The notes under the pieces are model-generated. The model was not told the origin of the DNA. It searched no databases and was given only the letters and a program-made list of their open reading frames with translations. Below, in pieces: positions 39,430 through 51,183 of a stretch of DNA of 64,000 nucleotides (position 1 is its first letter; every line of letters starts with the position of its first letter). The position numbers and the translations under genes were made by a program. The DNA is from Kitasatospora phosalacinea. Lineage in GTDB: Bacteria > Actinomycetota > Actinomycetes > Streptomycetales > Streptomycetaceae. Location: the NCBI RefSeq assembly GCF_000716545.1, contig NZ_JNWZ01000012.1:1-64000 (forward strand), in the 5' to 3' direction.

Positions 39430-42400
39430 ATGTCGGACCACGAGCGCCGGATCGGCGCACTCACCCCGGAGCGCCGGGCCCTGCTGGAGCGGGCGCTGAA
39501 CGCCTCCGCGCGGCGCCGCGGGACCGCGGACCCGGCCGCCCCGCTCCCCCGCCGGGCCGGCGGCGGGCCCGGACCGCTGTCCGTCGGGCAGCGCCGGCTC
39601 TGGTTCATCCACCAGCTGCAGCCGGACAGCCCGGTCTACCACATCACGGCGGAGCTGACCCGCCCCGACCACGTCGGCGAGGAGCAACTGCGCGCCGCCC
39701 TGGCCGGGTTGGCCGAGCGGCACGAGGTGCTGCGCACCGACTTCCCGACGGTCGGCGCCGAACCGGCCGCACGGGTCCGCCCGGGGCTGCGGCCCGCCCT
39801 GTCCGTCGCCGACCTGCGCGGCACGGACCCGGCCGGGCAGGCGGCGGAGGCGGACCGGCTGCGCGCGGCCGCCCTGCGGCCGCCCTTCGACCTGGCGGCC
39901 GGACCGCTCTGGCGCGCCCTGCTGCTGTGGACCGACCGGGGGACCACCGTCCACCTGGTCTTCCACCACATCGTCTTCGACGGCTGGTCGACCGGCGTGC
40001 TGCGCGCGGACCTCACCGCCCTGATCGACTCCGAACTCACCGGACGCCCCGCCGACCTGGCCGAACTCCCGGTCCAGTTCGGCGACTTCGCCCACTGGGA
40101 GGGAGAGCGGCTGGCCGCCGGACGGCAGGACGCGCTGCTCGCCCACTGGCTGGGGCGGTTGCGGGACGCGCCCGCCGCCATCCGGCTCCCGTACGACCGG
40201 CCGCACCCGCCCGCGGCGGACTTCGCGGGCGCCCGGCGGGAGTTCGTGCTGCCCGGGACGGCCGACGCCGTGCGCGCCCTCGCCCGCCGGACCGGGGCCA
40301 CCCCGTTCGCCGTGCTGCTCGCCGCCTTCGCCGCGCTGCTGCACCGCTGGGGCGGCGACCGGGACCTGGTCGTCGGCACCCCGGTGGCCAACCGGGAGCG
40401 GCCCGAACTCCACGGGCTGATCGGGTTCTTCGCCAACACGCTGCCGCTGCGGGTGCGGCTCGACCCGGACGCGGACTACCTCGAACTGCTGCGCGGGGTG
40501 ACGGCCTCCACCACGGCGGCGCTGGCGCACCAGGACGTCCCGCTGGACCGGCTGGTGGAGCGGCTGTCCGTCGACCGGGACCTCGGCCGCAACCCGCTGT
40601 TCCAGGTCGCGTTCGCACTGGACCAGGACCAGGACCAGGAGCAGGACCAGGAGCCGGAGCAGAACCAGGAGCGGGAGCGGGACGGCGGGCCGGGGCCGGT
40701 CGGGGAGCGGCACCGGCCCGGCACCTCGAAGTTCGACCTGACCCTCGGCCTGGCCGAGCACGGCGCCGACTACCGCGGCTACCTGGAGTACAGCACCGCG
40801 CTGTTCGACCCGGTGACCGTCGACCGGCTGGTGCGGCGGTGGGAGCTGCTGCTGGACGCGGTGCTGGCCGATCCCGGCCGGGCCGTCGGCGACCTGCCGG
40901 TGCTCACCGAGGAGGAGCGGGAGCTGTTCGCGGCCGTCGGGACCACGGCCGTCGGGACCGCGGCCGTCGGGACCGCGGCCGTCGGGACCGCGGCCGCCGC
41001 CGGAGCTCCCGGACCGGCCCGGCCGATCCACCGGATGCTCCGGGACAGCGCCCGGCGCTTCCCGGACCGGACGGCGGTGGAGGACCCGTGGCGGGCCCTG
41101 TCCTACCGCGAGCTGGACGGGCGTTCCGACCGCCTCGCCGAGCGGCTGCGGGCCCGGGGGGTCGGCCGCGAGCAGCTCGTCCCGATCGTGCTGGACCGCG
41201 GGGTGGACTGCGCGGTGGCCCTGTTCGCGGTGCTCAAGGCCGGGGCCGCGGCGCTGCCCCTGGACCCGGAGCACCCGCAGGCCCGGCTGGAGCAGGTGCT
41301 GGCCGAGGCCGACGCGCCGCTGCTGGTCACCGAGCCCGCGCTGGCCGGACGCTTCGGGGCGCACCGGGACCTCCTGGTGCTGGAGCCCGGACCGGAGCCC
41401 GGACCGGAGCCCGACCCGGCACCGGACCTGGACGCGCGCCCGGCCCCGGACGCGGACCCGGACGCGGACCCGGACCGGCTCGCCTACGTCATCTTCACCT
41501 CGGGCTCCACCGGCCGCCCCAAGGGCGTCCTGGTCCCGCACGGGGGCCTGGACGGGATGATCCGCGACCTGGTCGCGCTCGGCGGCCTGGACGAGCGGAC
41601 CAGGGTCCTGCAGTTCGCCTCGCCGGGCTTCGACGCCTCGGTGCTGGAGCTGCTGGTGGCCGTGGAGAGCGGCGGCACCGCCGTCTACGAGCCGCGCCGG
41701 GCCATGACGCCCGGCGCCGACCTGACGGAGCTGCTGCGGACCCGCCGGATCGACGCCGCGCTCCTCCTGCCGTCCGTGCTGGGCACCCTGGACCCCGACG
41801 AACTCCCGGGCCTGCGCTGCCTGTTCACCGGCGGCGAGGCGATCGACCGGCCGGCCGCCCGGCGGTGGAGCGCCGGGCGGCTGCTGGTGAACCTCTACGG
41901 CCCGACCGAGTGCTCGGTCGTGGCGACCGGCGCCCCCTGCACCGGGGAGCGCCCCCCGGTGCTGGGCCGGCCGCTGGGCGGCCGCACCGTCCACGTGCTG
42001 GACCCGCTGGGCCGCCCGGTGCCGCTCGGCTGCACCGGCGAACTGCACCTGGGCGGAACGGGGTTGGCCCGCGGCTACCTGGGCCGGCCGGGCGGCACCG
42101 CCACCGCCTTCGTCCCCGACCCGTACTCCGGCACCCCGGGCGGCCGGCTCTACCGCACCGGCGACCTGGTCCGGTGGACCCCGGACGGCGAGCTGGAGTT
42201 CCAGGGGCGGCGCGACCAGCAGGTCAAACTCCGGGGGTTCCGGATCGAGCTGGGCGAGGTGGCGGCCCACCTCGCGGCGCACCCGGCGGTCCGGTCCGCC
42301 GCCGCCGACGTCCGGGAGCTCGCCGGGACGCGGCAGTTGGCGGGCTACCTGGTGCCGGAGCCGCGGCTGCCCGTACCGGCCCCGGGCGAGCTGCGGGCCT

Positions 42401-42786
42401 TCCTGCGGGAGCGGGTGCCCGAGCACCTGGTCCCGGCGGCCTTCCGGCTGCTCGACCGGCTGCCGCTGACCGTCAACGGCAAACTCGACCGCGCGGCGCT
42501 GCCCGATCCGGTCACCGACCGGCCGCGGACGGACACCGCCGGGCCGGCCGACCCGGTGCAGCGGCAGGTCGCCGAGGCGTGGCACGAGGTGCTCGGCTGC
42601 GGGGCGCTGGGCCCCGACGACAACTTCTTCGAGGTGGGCGGCAACTCGCTCACCGCCACCAGGGTGGTGGCCGCGGTCAACGCCCGGGTCGGCTCCGCCC
42701 TGCGGGTGCGCGCCCTCTTCCTGGCCCCGACCGTGGCCGCCCTGGCCGCCGCGGCGGCCGATTCCGCTAGCGGTCATTACCGCTAG
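39430..42786 (+). CDS. NRPS, C-A-T, phosphinothricin-peptide synthetase (PhsC/PhsB type)
   Basis: A 1118-residue synthetase: condensation (about 35-455, HHIVFDGW at 179), adenylation (about 520-1030; A3 YVIFTSGSTGRPKG at about 686, A5 NLYGPTECSVVA), carrier (about 1040-1110, FFEVGGNSLTATR). Pocket positions read D-A-L-L-F-G-L-V-V, a large hydrophobic pocket related to Leu codes, not to the Ala/Ser type of its sister gene. If right, the third residue is Leu and the product is phosalacine-like. Three low-complexity inserts interrupt inter-domain loops (Asp/Gln/Glu-rich at about 397-420, AVGTT-type repeats at about 501-520, Glu/Pro/Asp-rich at about 653-682). No TE is present. Confidence 0.9.
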   Translation: MSDHERRIGALTPERRALLERALNASARRRGTADPAAPLPRRAGGGPGPLSVGQRRLWFIHQLQPDSPVYHITAELTRPDHVGEEQLRAALAGLAERHEVLRTDFPTVGAEPAARVRPGLRPALSVADLRGTDPAGQAAEADRLRAAALRPPFDLAAGPLWRALLLWTDRGTTVHLVFHHIVFDGWSTGVLRADLTALIDSELTGRPADLAELPVQFGDFAHWEGERLAAGRQDALLAHWLGRLRDAPAAIRLPYDRPHPPAADFAGARREFVLPGTADAVRALARRTGATPFAVLLAAFAALLHRWGGDRDLVVGTPVANRERPELHGLIGFFANTLPLRVRLDPDADYLELLRGVTASTTAALAHQDVPLDRLVERLSVDRDLGRNPLFQVAFALDQDQDQEQDQEPEQNQERERDGGPGPVGERHRPGTSKFDLTLGLAEHGADYRGYLEYSTALFDPVTVDRLVRRWELLLDAVLADPGRAVGDLPVLTEEERELFAAVGTTAVGTAAVGTAAVGTAAAAGAPGPARPIHRMLRDSARRFPDRTAVEDPWRALSYRELDGRSDRLAERLRARGVGREQLVPIVLDRGVDCAVALFAVLKAGAAALPLDPEHPQARLEQVLAEADAPLLVTEPALAGRFGAHRDLLVLEPGPEPGPEPDPAPDLDARPAPDADPDADPDRLAYVIFTSGSTGRPKGVLVPHGGLDGMIRDLVALGGLDERTRVLQFASPGFDASVLELLVAVESGGTAVYEPRRAMTPGADLTELLRTRRIDAALLLPSVLGTLDPDELPGLRCLFTGGEAIDRPAARRWSAGRLLVNLYGPTECSVVATGAPCTGERPPVLGRPLGGRTVHVLDPLGRPVPLGCTGELHLGGTGLARGYLGRPGGTATAFVPDPYSGTPGGRLYRTGDLVRWTPDGELEFQGRRDQQVKLRGFRIELGEVAAHLAAHPAVRSAAADVRELAGTRQLAGYLVPEPRLPVPAPGELRAFLRERVPEHLVPAAFRLLDRLPLTVNGKLDRAALPDPVTDRPRTDTAGPADPVQRQVAEAWHEVLGCGALGPDDNFFEVGGNSLTATRVVAAVNARVGSALRVRALFLAPTVAALAAAAADSASGHYR
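40930..40989 (+). repeat. Four 15-bp tandem repeats in the NRPS gene
   Basis: Unit GCGGCCGTCGGGACC repeated four times (second copy starts with A), coding for AAVGT-type pentapeptides in the C-A linker. The frame is kept. Confidence 0.85.
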
Positions 42787-42809
42787 CGGAACAGGAGCGC
42801 CCCTGTTCC
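42762..42809. other. Mutually exclusive hairpins across the NRPS stop codon
   Basis: Hairpin 1: TTCCGCTAGCGGT (42762-42774) with its exact inverse (42779-42791), loop CATT. Each arm contains the 10-bp palindrome CCGCTAGCGG. Hairpin 2: GGAACAGG (42788-42795) with CCTGTTCC (42802-42809). The arms overlap at 42788-42791, so only one can form fully. The NRPS stop (42784-42786) is inside hairpin 1; the aconitase gene starts 61 bp further on. It may be a terminator/attenuator between the two. Confidence 0.6.
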
Positions 42810-42870
42810 GCCGGGGGTTCCTGCCGAAGAATTCCAACCAAGCCGACTGCCGAATCCTTAAGGGGAGTTC

Positions 42871-45515
<2,645 letters not shown>

Positions 45516-45519
<4 letters not shown>

Positions 45520-46694
45520 CCGCGACCCGGCTGCTCGCCGAAGGACCGGGGGCGGTGGCGGCCGTGGCCGCGGCCGTCGCGGACCTGCCGGCCCGTCGCG
45601 GGCGCCGGCCGCGCGGCGTCCTGGTGGTGGGCGGCGGCTTCGCCTCCCGCGACTGGGCGCCGGGCGTCCGGGCCGCGCTGCGCCCGGCGGGGCTCGCGGT
45701 CCTGGTCCACCGGGGCACGACCACCCCGCGGAGCGTGGCCGAACTCGCCGCCGGGCTGCGCGCGGAGCGGGCCGAGGTGGTCGTCGCCCTGGGCGGGGGC
45801 AGCGTGCTGGACGCGGCCAAGGCCGCGGCGGTGCTCGCCGCCCACGAGCGGCCGGACGCCGACCTGGTGGTGGCCCGCTGCCTCGGCCGCACCCCGGCCA
45901 CGGGGCCGGGCATCCCGGTGATCGCCGTCCCGACCACCGCCGGGACCGGGGCGGAGGCCACCCCGTTCGCCACCGTCTGGGACCTCGCCCGCGGGCGCAA
46001 GCTCTCGCTGGCCGGGAGCGGCGTCCGGCCGCTGGCCGCGGTGCTCGACCCGGACCTGCTGGCCGGGCTGGACCGGAACGCACTGGCCGCCGGGGTCCTG
46101 GACACGCTCTGCCAGGCCGTCGAGGCGGCCTGGTCGATCCGCTCCGGCCCGGAGTCGACGGCCTGGGGCCTGCGGGCCCTCGGCCAGGCGGCCCCCGCCC
46201 TGGACCGGGCCGCCGCCGGGACGCCCGGCGCGGCGGAACGGCTGGCCCTCCAGCGGGCGGGCCACGCCTCGGGCCAGGCCATCGCGCTCGCCCAGACGTC
46301 CTCGTGCCACGCCGTCTCGTACGCGCTGACCCTGCGCCTGGGCCTGTCGCACGGCCACGCCTGCGGGGTGGCGCTCGGACCGCTGCTGCGCCACAACGCG
46401 GCCGTCACCGAGGCCGACTGCGCCGACCCGCGGGGCACCGCCCACGTCCGGCGGCTGATCGCCGACCTCGCCGCGCCGCTGGGCGGCAGCCCCGCCGAGG
46501 CCGCTGCCCGGGTGGAGGGCTTCCTCGCCGGAAGCGGCCTGGCCCGCCTGGACGAACTGCCCGTCTCCGCCGAGGAGGTGGCGGCGGACGCGCTGTCCTA
46601 CCCGCGTTGCCACGACAACCCCCGACGACTGAGCCACGACTCGCTGAGCCGGCTGCTGGCCGACCGATCCGCAACGGAGGAGATGTGCGGATAG
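45516..46694 (+). CDS. phpC: Phosphonoacetaldehyde reductase, Fe-alcohol-dehydrogenase family
   Basis: A 392-residue group-III (iron-type) alcohol dehydrogenase: nucleotide-binding ALGGGSVLDAAKAAAVL and PTTAGTGAEATPFATVWD, then the metal-binding His region SSCHAVSYALTLRLGLSHGHACG. In the pathway PhpC reduces phosphonoacetaldehyde to 2-hydroxyethylphosphonate. It lies directly before phpD, which uses that product. GTG 45516 overlaps the pmi stop; its own stop overlaps the phpD GTG. Confidence 0.9.
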
Positions 46695-48016
46695 ATCCGT
46701 TCAAGCTCGCCCACTGGATGAACGCCCGCAAGTACACCCCCGCGCAGACCGCCGAACTGGCCGGACTGCCCGCCGACACACTGCGCGGCCTGCTGGAGCG
46801 CCAGGAGACCGGCGGGGAGGCGGAGTTGGCCGCGGTCGCCGCGGCGCTCCGGCTGGACCCCGGCCAGCTCGCCGCCACCGGGGCCCGGGACCTGGCGGTC
46901 GTCCACCAGAGCGCGGAGGCGATGCACGCCACCCGGCGCCCGATCCAGCGGGACGGCATCCACTTCTACAACTACTACGGCCTGGCCGCGCCCGAGGGCC
47001 GGGTCGCGCCGGTGGTGCTCGACATCCTGTGCCCGCCCGAGCGGATCCCGGCGCTGAACAACGGGCACCTGGAGCCGGCCATCACGGTGAACCTCGGCCC
47101 GGGCGACATCAACGGCCGCTGGGGGGCCGAACTCGGCCCGGACACCTGGCAGGTGCTCCGGGCCAACACCGGGCCCGACCGGTGGATCACCGGCGACTCC
47201 TACGTCGAGCCGTCCTACTGCCCGCACAGCTACTCGCTGGCCGGGACGCGGCCGGCCCGGATCGTCTCCTACACCGGCGAGTCCCCGCTGGCCGGGCTGC
47301 TCGCCGAGGCCGACGACTGGCCGGCCGCAGCCTTCGAACGGGCCGTGCGGGAGGTCGACGGCCTGGCCCCCGGTCCGCTGCTGGACCTGCTGCTGACCCG
47401 CCGGCTCCACACCCGCGCGACGGCCGCCCGGGCCGCCGGGCTGACGGAGCGCCGGCTCGCCGAGGCGGTGGAGGAGCCGGACTCCCCGCAGGCCCCGGCG
47501 GTGCTGCGCATGCTCGGCCGCGCGCTCGGCTTCGACTACCGGGTGCTGCTGCCGCCCGAGCGGCGGCTCGACCCGGTCGGCAAGACCTGGGCGACGCTCG
47601 ACCAGGCCCGGCGCGGCATCCGCCGGTTCGGCCCCTACACCGTCGCCTCGATGGCCTGCGCCCCGCACCTGCCCGACCTCACCGGCGCCTTCCTGCGGAT
47701 CGACCACGAGGCCGACGCCCCCGGAGCGGAGCTCGCGGACCACGGGCAGAGCCACTACCTCGTGCTGGAGGGCGAGCTCAACCTCTCCTGGGACGAGCCG
47801 GGCGGCCCGCGGTCGGTGAAGTGCGCCACCGACGACTCGGTCTGGGTCGGGCCGTTCACCGCGCACCGCTGGAGCGGCCGCGGCAGCGTCCTGAAGTTCG
47901 GCTCCGGCACCCACCCCGGCTCCCAGGACTGGCTGGAACTCGGCAACACCCACGAACCGTCCGCCACCCTGCGCCGCAGCCGCCACGACCTGGCCGGCTG
48001 GGGGTACGAGGACTGA
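46685..48016 (+). CDS. phpD: 2-Hydroxyethylphosphonate dioxygenase (HEPD)
   Basis: A 443-residue protein starting VRIDPFKLAHWMNARKYT, the HEPD N-terminal HTH-like segment. The double cupin carries the non-haem iron facial triad NNGHLEP (His) and SYVEPSYCPHSYSL (Glu and His six apart), as in the characterised HEPD. It cleaves the C-C bond of 2-hydroxyethylphosphonate with oxygen, giving hydroxymethylphosphonate and formate. The end DLAGWGYED is also typical. Start is GTG 46685, 9 bp inside the 3' end of phpC. Confidence 0.95.
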   Translation: MRIDPFKLAHWMNARKYTPAQTAELAGLPADTLRGLLERQETGGEAELAAVAAALRLDPGQLAATGARDLAVVHQSAEAMHATRRPIQRDGIHFYNYYGLAAPEGRVAPVVLDILCPPERIPALNNGHLEPAITVNLGPGDINGRWGAELGPDTWQVLRANTGPDRWITGDSYVEPSYCPHSYSLAGTRPARIVSYTGESPLAGLLAEADDWPAAAFERAVREVDGLAPGPLLDLLLTRRLHTRATAARAAGLTERRLAEAVEEPDSPQAPAVLRMLGRALGFDYRVLLPPERRLDPVGKTWATLDQARRGIRRFGPYTVASMACAPHLPDLTGAFLRIDHEADAPGAELADHGQSHYLVLEGELNLSWDEPGGPRSVKCATDDSVWVGPFTAHRWSGRGSVLKFGSGTHPGSQDWLELGNTHEPSATLRRSRHDLAGWGYED

Positions 48017-48030
48017 GAGGAAGCGAAGCG

Positions 48031-49041
48031 ATGCGCGTCGTCTACACCGACCCGGCCTGGGCCCTGGACGCCTCCGGCCGGCCCGATCCGGCCGCCGCCG
48101 ACCTGGAGCGCGAGGTGCTGGGCCCGGACATCGACGTCGAGATCGGCCCCTTCGAGGACGGCTACCTCGTCAGCGGACCGCGCCTGCTGGAGGCCGTCCG
48201 CGGCGCCGACGCCCTGGTGGTCTACCGCTGCCAGGTGGACGAGGCCCTGCTCGCCGCCGCCGGGCCGACCTGCCGGGTGGTCGCGCGCAGCGGCGTGGGC
48301 GTGGACAACCTCAACGGCCCGCTGCTGGCCCGCGAGGGCCTGATCGGGTTCAACGTCCCCGACTACTGCGGCGACGAGGTGAGCACGCACACCCTGGCGC
48401 TGCTGCTGGCCCTGGAGCGCGGCGTCTGCGTCCAGGACCGGCTGGTGCGCGCCGACCGGTGGGGCATCCACCGCGGCGGCGTGCCCCGGCGGACCTCCGC
48501 GGCCACGGTCGGCATCGTCGGCTTCGGCCGGATCGGCCGGGCCACCGCCCGCAAGCTCCAGGTCTGCTACGGCCGGGTGCTGGCGCACGACCCGTACGTG
48601 CCCCCGGACGTGATGGCCGCGCACGGCGTGCGCGCCGTCGCCGACCTCCCCGGGCTGCTGGCCGAGGCGGACGCGGTGGTGCTGCACACCGCGCTGACCG
48701 ACGAGACCCGCGGCATGGTCGACCGGGCCCTGCTGGAGCACGCCCGCCCCGGCCAGCTGCTGGTGAACACGGCGCGCGGCGCGCTGGTGGACCCGGCGGC
48801 GGTGCTGGCCGCGCTGGAGTCCGGCCGCCTGGCCGGATTCGCCTCGGACGTCTTCTCGCCCGAGGACCCCAACCGTTCCCCCGACACGCGGAAGCTGCTG
48901 GAGCGCGACGACGTGGTCGTGAGTTCGCACCGCGCGTTCCTGTCCACCGAATCGGAACTCAGCCTGCGCCGCAGAGTCGCGGCCGGGGTGCGCGCGGTCC
49001 TGCTGGACGGGACCGCCCCCGCCGAGGGCCGGGTGGCCTGA
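48031..49041 (+). CDS. phpE: D-2-hydroxyacid-dehydrogenase-family enzyme, hydroxymethylphosphonate oxidation
   Basis: A 336-residue member of the phosphoglycerate-dehydrogenase family: NAD loop TVGIVGFGRIGRATARKL, then VLHTALTDETRGMVDRALL and NTARGALVDPAAVLAAL; the catalytic-type Arg is in VARSGVGVDN and the acid in DVFSPED. In the characterised cluster PhpE is assigned to oxidise hydroxymethylphosphonate towards phosphonoformaldehyde/phosphonoformate. It follows phpD by 14 bp with ATG 48031 behind GAGAGGAAG. Confidence 0.9.
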   Translation: MRVVYTDPAWALDASGRPDPAAADLEREVLGPDIDVEIGPFEDGYLVSGPRLLEAVRGADALVVYRCQVDEALLAAAGPTCRVVARSGVGVDNLNGPLLAREGLIGFNVPDYCGDEVSTHTLALLLALERGVCVQDRLVRADRWGIHRGGVPRRTSAATVGIVGFGRIGRATARKLQVCYGRVLAHDPYVPPDVMAAHGVRAVADLPGLLAEADAVVLHTALTDETRGMVDRALLEHARPGQLLVNTARGALVDPAAVLAALESGRLAGFASDVFSPEDPNRSPDTRKLLERDDVVVSSHRAFLSTESELSLRRRVAAGVRAVLLDGTAPAEGRVA

Positions 49042-49091
49042 TCGATGACCGTACCCGCCCCCTCCGGGGGCCCGCACAACCGGAGGTTCGT

Positions 49092-50030
49092 GTGACCAGT
49101 CCGACTTCCCTGCCCGACGGCGGCACGGCCCCGTCCACCCCCGGGCAGCGGCTGCGACACCTGCTGGCGCAGACCGAGCCGGTCCAGCTGATGGGGGCCC
49201 ACGACGGGCTCAGCGCGCGGATCGCCGCCGCCGAGGGGTTCCCGGCGCTCTGGGCGTCCGGGCTGTGCATGTCCACGGCCCGCGGCGTGCGGGACAGCGA
49301 CGAGGCGACCTGGAGCGAGCTGCTGGACCTGGCGGCGACCATGATCGAGGCCGCCCCCGGGGTGCCCGTCCTGATCGACGGCGACACCGGCTACGGCAAC
49401 TTCAACACCGCCCGGCGGTTCGCCGCGCGGGCCGAGCGGATCGGCGCGGCCGGCGTCTGCTTCGAGGACAAGGTCTTCCCCAAGATGAACTCCTTCTTCG
49501 GCGACGGCCACGCGCTGGCCCCGGTGCCGGAGTTCTGCGGGAAGATCCGGGCCTGCAAGGACGGCCAGCGCGACCCCGGCTTCCTCGTGGTGGCGCGGAC
49601 CGAGACCCTGATCGCGGGCCGCCCGGTGGAGGAGGCGCTGGAACGGGCCGAGGCCTACGCCGAGGCCGGGGCCGACGCGCTGTTCATCCACTCGCGCAAG
49701 CCCACGCCGGTGGAGATCGCCGGGTTCCTGGAGCGCTACGACGGCCGGCTCCCGGTGGTGATCGCCCCCACCACCTTCCACACCCCCACCGTCGACGAGT
49801 TCGGCCGGCTCGGGGTCTCCGGGGTGATCTGGGCCAACCACAGCATGCGGGCGTCCTTCGCCGCGATGCGCGACGTCTGCCAGCAGATCCGGTCGAACCG
49901 CGGCATCTCCGCGGTCGAGGGCCAGGTCGCCTCGCTCAAGGAGGTCTTCGGCCTGCTGGAGTACGAGGCGCTGGAGGCCGACGAGGCCGCCTACACCGGT
50001 GCCCTCGGCGGTGCGGCGGTGGCCGGTTGA
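49092..50030 (+). CDS. pepM: Phosphoenolpyruvate mutase
   Basis: A 312-residue isocitrate-lyase/PEP-mutase-superfamily barrel. The diagnostic PEP-mutase motif is present: CFEDKVFPKMNSFFGDG (EDKxxxKxNS). Others are LMGAHDGLSARIAAAEGFPALWASGL and DGDTGYGNFNTA. It converts PEP to phosphonopyruvate and so makes the first C-P bond of the pathway. Start GTG 49092. Its last base pair overlaps the TTG start of the decarboxylase gene, which pulls the unfavourable equilibrium forward. Confidence 0.95.
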   Translation: MTSPTSLPDGGTAPSTPGQRLRHLLAQTEPVQLMGAHDGLSARIAAAEGFPALWASGLCMSTARGVRDSDEATWSELLDLAATMIEAAPGVPVLIDGDTGYGNFNTARRFAARAERIGAAGVCFEDKVFPKMNSFFGDGHALAPVPEFCGKIRACKDGQRDPGFLVVARTETLIAGRPVEEALERAEAYAEAGADALFIHSRKPTPVEIAGFLERYDGRLPVVIAPTTFHTPTVDEFGRLGVSGVIWANHSMRASFAAMRDVCQQIRSNRGISAVEGQVASLKEVFGLLEYEALEADEAAYTGALGGAAVAG

Positions 50031-51178
50031 TCGCCGCGGACGACCTGGTCACGGGGCTGGGCGGGCTGGGCGTCACCAGCGTCTCGGGCGTCCCGTGCTC
50101 GTACCTCACCCCGGTGATCAACCGGGTGATCAGCGACCCCGCGGTGGACTACCTGACGGTCACCCAGGAGGGCGAGGCGGCGGCGATCGCGGCGGGCGCC
50201 TGGCTCGGCGGCGGACTCGGCTGCGCGATCGGCCAGAACTCCGGCCTGGGGAACATGGTCAATCCGCTGACCTCGCTGCTGCACCCGGCCCGCATCCCCG
50301 CCCTGCTGCTGGTCACCTGGCGCGGCCGCCCCGGCCGCCCGGACGAACCGCAGCACGAGCTGATGGGCCGGATCACCGGGGGCCTGCTGGACCTCTGCGA
50401 GGTCGGCCACGCCGTGCTCGGGCCCGAGCCCGGGCTGCTGGCCGGCCGGCTCGCCGAGGCCGAGGCGGCCCTGCGCAAGTCCGAACTGCCGTACGCGCTG
50501 GTGATCCCGGACGGCACGGTCGCCGCCGAACCGCTCGACGAGCTGCCGCCCGCCGCGCACCGCGCCGAGCCGGTCCGGGAGCCGGCGGCGGGCCCGCCGC
50601 CCACCCGGGCCCGCGCCCTGGAACGGCTGCTGGCGGAGCTCCCCGCGACGGCGGCGGTGGTCTCCACGACCGGCATGACCAGCCGGGAGCTGTACACCCT
50701 CCAGGACCGCGAGCAGCACTTCTACCTGGTCGGCGCGATGGGGTCGGCGGCCACCGTCGGCCTCGGCGTGGCCCGCCACACCCAGCGGCCGGTGGTGGTC
50801 GTGGACGGGGACGGCGCCCTGCTGATGCGGCTGGGCAGCCTCGCCACCCTGGGCGCCCACGCGCCCGGCACCCTGGTGCACCTGGTCCTGGACAACGGGG
50901 TCCACGACTCCACCGGCGGCCAGCGCTCGCTGTCCGCGTCCACCGACCTGCCCGCGGTGGCCGCCGCCTGCGGCTACGCCGCGGTCCACGCCTGCTCCTC
51001 GCTGGACGGGCTGGCGCGGGCGCTGCGGCAGGCGCTCGCCGCGCCCGGGCCCGGGCCCGCCCTCATCCACCTGCGCACCGCGCCGGGCGCGCTGCCCGGC
51101 CTCGGCCGTCCGACCGTGACGCCGGCCGAAGTGGCCCGCAGGTTCCGGGAGTTCGTCACCTCGCCGGTGGGGGGCTGA
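50027..51178 (+). CDS. ppd: Phosphonopyruvate decarboxylase
   Basis: A 383-residue ThDP enzyme starting at the rare codon TTG 50027 (IAADDLVTGLGGLGVTSVSGVPCSYL). VTQEGEAAAIAAGAWLGG holds the ThDP-activating Glu; the cofactor motif is VVVDGDGALLMRLGSLATLG...LVLDNGVHDSTGG. It decarboxylates phosphonopyruvate to phosphonoacetaldehyde irreversibly. The one-piece (not split) form is usual in phosphonate clusters. TTGA overlap with pepM couples translation. Confidence 0.94.
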   Translation: MIAADDLVTGLGGLGVTSVSGVPCSYLTPVINRVISDPAVDYLTVTQEGEAAAIAAGAWLGGGLGCAIGQNSGLGNMVNPLTSLLHPARIPALLLVTWRGRPGRPDEPQHELMGRITGGLLDLCEVGHAVLGPEPGLLAGRLAEAEAALRKSELPYALVIPDGTVAAEPLDELPPAAHRAEPVREPAAGPPPTRARALERLLAELPATAAVVSTTGMTSRELYTLQDREQHFYLVGAMGSAATVGLGVARHTQRPVVVVDGDGALLMRLGSLATLGAHAPGTLVHLVLDNGVHDSTGGQRSLSASTDLPAVAAACGYAAVHACSSLDGLARALRQALAAPGPGPALIHLRTAPGALPGLGRPTVTPAEVARRFREFVTSPVGG

Positions 51179-51183
51179 TCCCG

